This document shows positions 1-5,986 of a stretch of DNA of 7,006 nucleotides, in pieces. Source of the DNA: an uncultured Alistipes sp. (GTDB lineage Bacteria; Bacteroidota; Bacteroidia; Bacteroidales; Rikenellaceae). The notes under the pieces are model-generated. The model worked only from the letters and a program-made list of their open reading frames with translations. It had not been told where the DNA came from and made no database searches. The stretch covers positions 1 to 7,006 of the forward strand of contig CAAGGY010000007.1 of the NCBI GenBank assembly GCA_900769525.1, written 5' to 3'. Every line of letters begins with the position of its first letter. Position 1 is the stretch's first letter. Both the position numbers and the translations under genes were made by a program.

Positions 1-1233
1 CGACATCACAACCTTATGGCCCGCCTCGGCAGCGATATGGCCACCCTCCTCGCCACGCCACGACATAACAGTAGCATTTGGTGCAAGGCCGCCCTCCAAA
101 ATCTCGTCCCAGCCGATAATCTGGCGACCCTTCGAGTTGAGATACTTCTCAATGCGGTGAATCATATAGCTCTGCAGCTCATCTACACTCTCAAGGCCCT
201 CCTGCTGCATACGTCGCTGACAATCCTCGCAGAGCTTCCAGTCGCCCTTACCAGCCTCGTCGCCACCTATATGTATATACTCCGATGGGAATATCTCGAT
301 AACCTCGTCGAGAATAGCCTGCATCATCTCGAATGTAGCCTCCTTACCAATACACAAATCACCCTGACGCTCAGGCTTATGCGAACACTTTAGTTCTGGA
401 TATGCGGCTAATACCTCGTCCGAGTGGCCAGGCATCTCAATCTCAGGAATAATGGTGATATATCTATCTGCTGCGTAGGCCACCAACTCACGTGCCTCAG
501 CCTTAGTGAGATATCCTCCCGAAGCACCCTCAGAGCCCTCCTCAACGTGCTTACGGTCGCCATTCCACCAACCCTTCCAGTCGTGAGGCGTGCGCCACGC
601 AGCAAAGCTCGTAAGGCGTGGATATGAGTCGATTTGCAAGCGCCAACCTGCCGCATCGGGAAGGTGCAGATGCAGGCGATTCATCTTGAGTCGCGACATC
701 ATATCTATCTGACGCTTAAGGAAATCGACAGTGCGGAAGTGGCGTGAAATATCAATCAACACACCACGATACTCAAAGCGTGGATAGTCGACAATAGCAC
801 CCGTGAGCCACTCGCCACTCTCAACCAACTGACGCACGGTCTGCAAGGCATAAAAGGCTCCCGCCGAGCTTCGGGCTGTGATGTCAACACAACGCTCCGA
901 AGTGACTATTGCATAACCCTCTTCAAAGGGCATGCTATCGGGATTAATATAGATGTTTACACAACTCTTAACCGAGGGTTGCTTAACACGTTGTAGGTCA
1001 AGACCAGCAGCCTTGACAGCAGCAGCAATACGCTCTACATCAGGCCATTGAGCACCCTCAATATATAGTTTTGTGAGCTGCGAATAGTCAAATGGCATAG
1101 CTGGCAAACAACCACTATCTGAACAGGTTCCACCATACGCACGAACAGGCGCAGGAGTAATATTCTGTGCCGAGAGCTCAGCACCACAAATCAACAAGGC
1201 AACAAGTGCCAAAACAAAGGTTTTTATTCTCAT
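1..1233 (-). CDS. Secreted beta-N-acetylhexosaminidase, glycoside hydrolase family 20 (partial, C-terminus outside window)
   Basis: The 411 residues visible are the N-terminal part; the reading frame runs open through position 1. GH20 enzymes release terminal GlcNAc or GalNAc from glycans by substrate-assisted catalysis. A signal peptide is seen (MRIKTF, hydrophobic core, likely signal peptidase I cut after LSA at residue 22, before Q), so the enzyme is exported to the periplasm or surface. Residues about 24-148 match the GH20b-like N-terminal domain, and the catalytic barrel starts near 150 with GVLIDISRHF (157-166). Further motifs are AGWR, PEIEMPGHS (to residue 271), HIGGDE with the catalytic pair D325/E326, GWDEI (W375) and MSWRG (W392); the two tryptophans fit the sugar-binding pocket of the family. 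Bacteroidota homologues usually have 500-700 residues, so roughly 100-300 are missing. The start is set by the signal peptide and a promoter just upstream. Exact linkage specificity cannot be read from the sequence. Confidence 0.95.
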   Translation of the reverse strand, partial: MRIKTFVLALVALLICGAELSAQNITPAPVRAYGGTCSDSGCLPAMPFDYSQLTKLYIEGAQWPDVERIAAAVKAAGLDLQRVKQPSVKSCVNIYINPDSMPFEEGYAIVTSERCVDITARSSAGAFYALQTVRQLVESGEWLTGAIVDYPRFEYRGVLIDISRHFRTVDFLKRQIDMMSRLKMNRLHLHLPDAAGWRLQIDSYPRLTSFAAWRTPHDWKGWWNGDRKHVEEGSEGASGGYLTKAEARELVAYAADRYITIIPEIEMPGHSDEVLAAYPELKCSHKPERQGDLCIGKEATFEMMQAILDEVIEIFPSEYIHIGGDEAGKGDWKLCEDCQRRMQQEGLESVDELQSYMIHRIEKYLNSKGRQIIGWDEILEGGLAPNATVMSWRGEEGGHIAAEAGHKVVMS

Positions 1234-1251
1234 ATCAGTAGTTCATTTATG

Positions 1252-1282
1252 CAAAGATACAAATTTCGGCGATAACTACAAA
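1252..1282 (-). promoter_or_regulatory. Bacteroidota-type promoter for the GH20 gene
   Basis: Read on the minus strand, TTTG (1282-1279) is followed after 19 bases by TATCTTTG (1259-1252), which matches the Bacteroidota primary sigma consensus TTTG/TAnnTTTG with ideal spacing. Transcription would start near 1244-1247, leaving a leader of only about 11-14 bases before the ATG at 1233. No Shine-Dalgarno sequence is seen. Confidence 0.8.
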
Positions 1283-1303
1283 ATCTAAATTTTATAAAAT
1301 AAA

Positions 1304-1335
1304 ATTGCGATACTCACTTTTGTTTTGTAACTTTG
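1304..1335 (+). promoter_or_regulatory. Bacteroidota-type promoter for lysS-tpiA
   Basis: ATTG (1304-1307) is followed after 20 bases by TAACTTTG (1328-1335), an exact match to TAnnTTTG. Transcription would start about 1340-1343, giving a leader of some 30-35 bases, A-rich and without a Shine-Dalgarno sequence, before the ATG at 1374. The position of this promoter excludes the upstream TTG at 1305 as the lysS start. Confidence 0.8.
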
Positions 1336-1373
1336 TGGCGAATATTGCGAAAAAACTAAAAACATATATTTTT

Positions 1374-3104
1374 ATGATTGAACTCAGTGAACAGGAAGTA
1401 TTGCGTCGTCAGTCACTTAAGGCGTTGCGTGAGTTGGGCATCAACCCATATCCAGCAGCTCGCTTCGAGGTAAACGCCTCGGCTAAGGAGATTGCCGAGA
1501 ACTACGACGCAGAGAGGGGCAACTACCAGGAGGTATCTATTGCCGGTCGTATTATGAGCCGCCGTATCATGGGCTCAGCGTCGTTCTTCGAGCTCCAGGA
1601 CTCGACAGGCCGTATTCAGGTATATATTCGTCGTGACGACATCTGCCCAGAGGGCGATCCAACACTCTACAACACAGTATTCAAGAAGTTGCTCGACATC
1701 GGTGACTTCATCGGCGTAGAGGGTTTTGCCTTCCTCACAAACACTGGCGAGTTGTCGGTACACTGTAAGAAGTTTACAGTGCTCTCGAAGTCAGTACGTC
1801 CACTCCCTGTTGTTAAGCAGAAGGATGGCCAGACATTCGACGCCTTGACCGATCCTGAGGTGCGCTACCGCCAGCGCTACTTGGACCTTGTGGTAAACCC
1901 ACACGTCAAGGATACCTTCGTCAAGCGTGCTAAGATTATGCAGACTATGCGTGACTTCTTCAACGAGCGTGGCTACCTTGAGGTGGAGACACCTATTTTG
2001 CAGCCTATTCCTGGTGGTGCTGCGGCACGTCCATTCATCACACACCACAACGCCCTCGATATCGACTTCTATATGCGAATCGCTACCGAGCTCTACCTCA
2101 AGCGCCTTATCGTAGGTGGCTTCGACGGTGTTTACGAGTTCGGCAAGAACTTCCGTAACGAGGGTATGGACCGTACGCACAACCCAGAGTTTACCTGTAT
2201 GGAGATCTACGTGGCATACAAGGACTACATCTGGATGCAGGAGTTCACCGAGCAGATGTTGGAGCGTGTGGCAATGGCTGTAAACGGCACTACAGATGTG
2301 GTTCTCGATGGCCGCACAATCTCGTTCAAGGCGCCATTTAAGCGTGTGACAATGACCGACGCCATCCGTGAGAAGACAGGCTACGACATCACAGGTCAGT
2401 CGGAGGAGCAGTTGCGTGAGGCTTGCAAGCGTCTCAACGTCGAGATCGACGACACTATGGGTAAGGGCAAGCTTATCGACGCTATCTTTGGCCAGTACTG
2501 TGAGGAGGATCTCGTGCAGCCTACATTCGTTACCGACTACCCTATCGAGATGTCGCCATTGTGCAAGCGTCACCGTGACAATGAGGAGCTTACAGAGCGT
2601 TTCGAGCTCTTCGTAAATGGTAAGGAGCTTTGCAACGCCTACTCAGAGCTTAACGATCCTATCGACCAGCTCGAGCGTTTCCAGGAGCAGATGCGACTCT
2701 CGGAGAAGGGCGACGACGAGGCTATGACCATCGATATGGACTTTGTACGTGCCTTGGAGTATGGTATGCCATCGTGCTCAGGTATGGGTATCGGCATCGA
2801 CCGCCTCACAATGTTTATGACAGGCGAGACATCTATCCAGGATGTACTGTTCTTCCCAACAATGCGCCCAGAGAAGAAGGTTGTTGCCGACGCTGAGGAG
2901 GTCTACACCGAGGCTGGCATCCCTCAGGAGTGGGTTGCTGTAGTGCAGAAGATGGGTTACATCACCCTCGAGGCCTTCAAGAATACAGCTACATCGGGCG
3001 GTATGAAGCTCTTCAACGATCTCTGTGGCTTCAACAAGAAGAACAAGCTTGGCCTTGCTACTGCCGAGATCAAGGCGTGGATCGAGAGCTGCAAGGAGGA
3101 GTAA
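1374..3104 (+). CDS. lysS: Lysyl-tRNA synthetase, class II
   Basis: This cytoplasmic enzyme charges tRNA-Lys with lysine using ATP. The 576-residue product has an OB-fold anticodon-binding domain (about 54-145, with AGRIMSRRIMGSASF), then the class II catalytic core: motif 1 (about 188-213, ending ETPILQPIPGG), motif 2 (about 254-279, with FRNEGMD, R261 and E263) and motif 3 (GMGIGIDRLTMF, 470-481, R477). The bacterial signature LFFPTMRPE ends the core at residue 500. A further 70-odd residues (503-576) form a helical, lysine-rich extension absent from the roughly 505-residue E. coli enzyme but usual in Bacteroidota. The frame is open up to a TTG at 1305, but the promoter lies inside that stretch and the family's N-terminus starts at MIELSEQE, so ATG 1374 is chosen. 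It is followed 35 bases later by tpiA, probably cotranscribed. Confidence 0.97.
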   Translation: MIELSEQEVLRRQSLKALRELGINPYPAARFEVNASAKEIAENYDAERGNYQEVSIAGRIMSRRIMGSASFFELQDSTGRIQVYIRRDDICPEGDPTLYNTVFKKLLDIGDFIGVEGFAFLTNTGELSVHCKKFTVLSKSVRPLPVVKQKDGQTFDALTDPEVRYRQRYLDLVVNPHVKDTFVKRAKIMQTMRDFFNERGYLEVETPILQPIPGGAAARPFITHHNALDIDFYMRIATELYLKRLIVGGFDGVYEFGKNFRNEGMDRTHNPEFTCMEIYVAYKDYIWMQEFTEQMLERVAMAVNGTTDVVLDGRTISFKAPFKRVTMTDAIREKTGYDITGQSEEQLREACKRLNVEIDDTMGKGKLIDAIFGQYCEEDLVQPTFVTDYPIEMSPLCKRHRDNEELTERFELFVNGKELCNAYSELNDPIDQLERFQEQMRLSEKGDDEAMTIDMDFVRALEYGMPSCSGMGIGIDRLTMFMTGETSIQDVLFFPTMRPEKKVVADAEEVYTEAGIPQEWVAVVQKMGYITLEAFKNTATSGGMKLFNDLCGFNKKNKLGLATAEIKAWIESCKEE

Positions 3105-3139
3105 TTAGTTAAGTATAAAAATTAAAAACAGATATAACT

Positions 3140-3892
3140 ATGAGAAGAAAGATTGTTGCAGGTAACTGGAAGATGAATACCCTCCCAGCTGAGGGTGTTG
3201 AGCTCGCTAAGGGTGTTGCTGCTGGCAAGGGCGAGGTTTGCGACTGCGTGAATTTCATCGTATGCCCTCCATTCACACACCTCTCAAGCGTTATCGAGGC
3301 TCTCAAGGGCTCAAACATCGCTGTAGGTGCTCAGGATTGCGCTACAGAGACTAAGGGTGCTTACACTGGTGAGGTATCTGCACAGATGATCGCTGCGCTC
3401 GGTTGCGAGTATGTTATCCTTGGCCACTCAGAGCGTCGCCAGTACTATGGTGAGACATCAGAGACCTTGAACAAGAAGATGGCACGTGCCTACGAGAACA
3501 ACCTAATGCCTATCTACTGCGTAGGTGAGAACCTCGAGGAGCGTGAGGCAGGTCGTCACTTCGACGTATGCAAGCAGCAGCTCGAGGAGGTGGTATTCAA
3601 CCTCACCGAGGAGCAGTTTGCAAAGCTCGTTATCGCCTACGAGCCAGTTTGGGCTATTGGCACTGGCAAGACTGCTACTGCCGACCAGGCTGAGGAGATT
3701 CACGCATACATCCGTGAGGTGTTGCGCTCTAAGTTCGGCGCTGCTGCCGAGGAGTGTCCAATCCTCTACGGTGGCTCTTGCAAGCCTTCAAATGCTGGCG
3801 AGATATTCTCGAAGGAGAACGTAGACGGTGGTCTTATCGGTGGTGCTGCACTCAAGGCTGAGGACTTTCTCGGCATTGGCAAGGCATTCTAA
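3140..3892 (+). CDS. tpiA: Triosephosphate isomerase
   Basis: This glycolytic and gluconeogenic enzyme interconverts dihydroxyacetone phosphate and glyceraldehyde 3-phosphate in the cytoplasm. The 250-residue length is that of a complete bacterial enzyme. All key residues are present: N9 and K11 in GNWKMN, H96 in GHSERR, the catalytic base E168 in AYEPVWAIGTG with the mobile loop 6 after it, GAYTGE (73-78) at the dimer interface, YGGS (210-213), and the phosphate-binding GLIGGAAL (231-238). The start is unambiguous because GNWKMN must lie near the N-terminus. The 35-base gap after lysS is AT-rich, has no TAnnTTTG element and no Shine-Dalgarno sequence, so expression probably depends on the lysS promoter. 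A hairpin terminator follows 21 bases after the stop codon. Nothing about the protein is unusual. Confidence 0.98.
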   Translation: MRRKIVAGNWKMNTLPAEGVELAKGVAAGKGEVCDCVNFIVCPPFTHLSSVIEALKGSNIAVGAQDCATETKGAYTGEVSAQMIAALGCEYVILGHSERRQYYGETSETLNKKMARAYENNLMPIYCVGENLEEREAGRHFDVCKQQLEEVVFNLTEEQFAKLVIAYEPVWAIGTGKTATADQAEEIHAYIREVLRSKFGAAAEECPILYGGSCKPSNAGEIFSKENVDGGLIGGAALKAEDFLGIGKAF

Positions 3893-3913
3893 TCAACCAC
3901 TGCACACAAAAAG

Positions 3914-3941
3914 TTAGGGCTGTCCGACTGGACAGCCCTAA
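3914..3941. terminator. Bidirectional intrinsic terminator between converging genes
   Basis: A perfect 12-bp inverted repeat, TTAGGGCTGTCC (3914-3925), loop GACT, then GGACAGCCCTAA (3930-3941). On the plus strand it is followed by TTGTTT; on the minus strand by CTTTTTGTG (complement of 3904-3912). It lies 21 bases after the tpiA stop and 20 bases after the stop of the lipoprotein gene on the other strand, so it can serve both. The U-tract is better on the minus strand. Confidence 0.88.
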
Positions 3942-3961
3942 TTGTTTAGGCAATATAAGCG

Positions 3962-5971
3962 TTACTTCTTAACCACTACTGGTCGAAGCTTACCATCACG
4001 GCCAACGCTGAGAACCTGCATCTGTGGGTTATTAGCCTCCCACTTATCGATAAACTCCTCGATAGGACGGATGTCATCCATAGTCCACTCGTAGAGCTCC
4101 GACATCCACATTGGCGTTACATCACCCTTATAGTCGAATGCAGCAGCACAAGCATAGCAGTTAGCAAAGATATCAGTATCGGTCCACTCCCACTCAACTG
4201 TTGTTGCGTAGTAAGGCTCACAAGTATCAATCAACAAATCGTAGAACATGAGCTCATAACCGTGGTAATCGTAATCCGCCTTATAGATAAAATCTGAGAA
4301 GATATCTGTTGTAGGCTCACTTGTCTTAACCTCCATAGTTATCACAAAATGTGAAGAGTCGTAGTAGTAAGGTGGCTTATAATACTCAAATGTCACGGGG
4401 TCGTAGGCATAGAGGTCTGATACACGATAAGGACCTCCAACGACTACATCAGTAACCTCCAACTCGCACTTGCCCTCCTTCTGGGTCTTAAACACCTTTG
4501 AGCAGACGTTAGTTGTTACCACACCACCGCTATAGCCAAATGCTACGATGATATACTCGGTATCAGGATAGAGCGTATTCATATGAGTGGTCATCTCACC
4601 CTTGAACTCGTAGGTGTAGTAGACGAACTCACCCAAGGCATAATCGAGGAGTGTCTCATCGTCATAATCTGCTGGCAAATACTCCGTTGGAGTAATCAAC
4701 AGCATCCACGACTCATCGGGATTTGATGGTGTAATCTTGATATCGCAAACACGAACATAGCAGTTTGTCACCTCAATGTTGATATCCATATCCGACTGCT
4801 GCACCTCCTCGGTCGAGAAGTTGAGGTATGAAGGCTTGCCCACAACCTGAACAAAACCATCGTGCTCTGCAACAGGGTAAACGAGTGCTGAGTAGAGAAC
4901 ATATGACTCAAGCGCAAACTCAAGAGTCATATCTCCCTTGTAGCATATATTATCAAGAATATCCTGCATTGTGTGACCGGCTTTCAAGTTAGAAGAGTAG
5001 ACATTAACCCACTCATCAGAAATAGCTGCCATATAGTCGTCGCCAAAGGTAACGCCCTCGCCAACATAGAGCTCGTTGTTGTAGTCGACAATCTTAACAA
5101 GGTAGTAGCCATCCCAATTCTCGACATCGACATTCAACTTAACCTCGGCACCCTTAACCTCTACATCGAGACTAAACTCCACATCCTGCAATGGAGCACG
5201 CTCAGGACAAATCACCTCCCAAGCGATGTCGGTCACAGGCTCATACGATGCGCCATCCTCCGAGAACTCCACGCCATAGACATACAACACCGACTTTGTG
5301 CCTGGGCGTACGCTGTTCCACTGCACTCGCTTAGTGCCCTTGAACAACACATTTGCAGCCTCCATATAGGCCTTGAGGTTCATGTTGTTAGCAATTGCAC
5401 CGCTCTCAAATGCGCTGAAGTCATCAGCCCACAACTGCTCGGCAGTAGCAATGCCGTTGAACTGCAAATAAGAGACCTCGTCGAGGAACATAATGTAGTA
5501 CATGTCACTATCTGCAGGTGTCACCTGTGTGATGGCCGATGCAGCGTGTACCTCCTGAACATCAATGTTGAACGATGTCTCAGGCTGTGGCTCCTCGCCA
5601 ACACCCTCCTGCTTGACTACGACCTCGATAACCTGCTCAGCATAAGCAACTTTGATTACCGCCTCACGTGCCTCACCCTCGTTTACTGCTACGGCGAAAG
5701 CACCCAACTTATTAGCATCGAGCGTAATCCACTCTGCCTCTGTTGTAAACTCTGGCTGCTGGGGTGCGCCGCTACGCACCACCTCATTAAGATGCCACTC
5801 GATAACACCCTCGCCACCCTCGGCAGCAAACTCCATTACTGTCGCTGATGTAACCTCCAAGGCGTACTCCTTTGGAGTATCGTTTGCTGGTTTGTCGGGC
5901 TCACACGCCACAAATGCCATTGCCACAGCTGCAATGGCTGCAAACATCTTCAAGTTGTTGAAAATTCTCAT
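3962..5971 (-). CDS. BACON-domain lipoprotein with tandem beta-rich modules
   Basis: The 669-residue product begins with a lipoprotein signal peptide: basic MRIFNNLK, an alanine-rich core and a lipobox ending FVAC, so C23 is predicted to be lipidated. The mature end CEPDKPAND has early acidic residues, as in some surface-exported Bacteroidota lipoproteins, but this is not proof of surface location. A BACON domain spans about 36-122, with EAEWITL, an R-x-x-x-I-x-V strand and the closing VVVKQEG; BACON domains are thought to bind carbohydrate or act as spacers in the phylum. After a linker (123-131) come modules starting near 132, 264 and 393, then a more divergent, tyrosine-rich part (about 500-646) and a short basic tail ending VVVKK. 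The protein is otherwise acidic. No catalytic motif is recognised. It is second in a minus-strand pair, 15 bases after the upstream stop. A carbohydrate-binding or adhesive role is inference. Confidence 0.85.
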   Translation of the reverse strand: MRIFNNLKMFAAIAAVAMAFVACEPDKPANDTPKEYALEVTSATVMEFAAEGGEGVIEWHLNEVVRSGAPQQPEFTTEAEWITLDANKLGAFAVAVNEGEAREAVIKVAYAEQVIEVVVKQEGVGEEPQPETSFNIDVQEVHAASAITQVTPADSDMYYIMFLDEVSYLQFNGIATAEQLWADDFSAFESGAIANNMNLKAYMEAANVLFKGTKRVQWNSVRPGTKSVLYVYGVEFSEDGASYEPVTDIAWEVICPERAPLQDVEFSLDVEVKGAEVKLNVDVENWDGYYLVKIVDYNNELYVGEGVTFGDDYMAAISDEWVNVYSSNLKAGHTMQDILDNICYKGDMTLEFALESYVLYSALVYPVAEHDGFVQVVGKPSYLNFSTEEVQQSDMDINIEVTNCYVRVCDIKITPSNPDESWMLLITPTEYLPADYDDETLLDYALGEFVYYTYEFKGEMTTHMNTLYPDTEYIIVAFGYSGGVVTTNVCSKVFKTQKEGKCELEVTDVVVGGPYRVSDLYAYDPVTFEYYKPPYYYDSSHFVITMEVKTSEPTTDIFSDFIYKADYDYHGYELMFYDLLIDTCEPYYATTVEWEWTDTDIFANCYACAAAFDYKGDVTPMWMSELYEWTMDDIRPIEEFIDKWEANNPQMQVLSVGRDGKLRPVVVKK
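4475..5578 (-). repeat. Three diverged tandem modules within the BACON lipoprotein
   Basis: Protein-level repeats of about 132, 129 and 107 residues start at residues 132, 264 and 393. Each opens with an alternating beta strand (FNIDVQEV, FSLDVEVKG, MDINIEVTN), then a turn and an aromatic strand (MYYIMFLDE, GYYLVKIVD, SWMLLITPT), a variable helical stretch, and a late strand (VLYVYGVEF, LYSALVYPV, YIIVAFGYS) leading into a Thr/Val-rich edge. The pattern resembles Ig- or Fn3-like sandwiches with an inserted helix. Similarity is by eye and weak, and DNA-level identity is not evident. Confidence 0.55.
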
Positions 5972-5986
5972 TGTGAATATTTATAA

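Noticed and set aside
16..393. 125-codon plus-strand open frame at the left edge
   Set aside because: It lies antisense to the GH20 active-site region (HIGGDE, GWDEI), which is clearly the coding frame.
1201..1233. Lipoprotein signal in the GH20 protein (cysteine 16 in LLIC)
   Set aside because: Leu and Ile just before the cysteine do not fit a lipobox, whereas LSA before Q at residue 22-23 fits signal peptidase I well.
1336..1373. T-box or other riboswitch upstream of lysS
   Set aside because: The predicted leader is only about 30-35 bases, too short for any known tRNA- or lysine-sensing RNA, and shows no stem structure.
2483..2490. TATCTTTG inside lysS as a possible internal promoter for tpiA
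   Set aside because: It simply encodes Ile-Phe within a conserved protein, has no TTG at the right distance upstream, and lies about 650 bases before tpiA.
1791..2573. 260-codon open frame on the minus strand opposite lysS
   Set aside because: It is antisense to the conserved catalytic core of LysRS, has no domain-like pattern and no promoter. Its openness follows from the biased codon use of lysS.
3105..3139. Separate promoter or attenuator between lysS and tpiA
   Set aside because: The 35 bases are AT-rich but contain neither TAnnTTTG nor an inverted repeat, so they look like an ordinary intercistronic gap.
4973..5848. 291-codon open frame on the plus strand opposite the BACON lipoprotein
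   Set aside because: The opposite frame has a signal peptide, lipobox and BACON domain; this one has a Leu/Cys/His-rich shadow composition and no recognisable motif.
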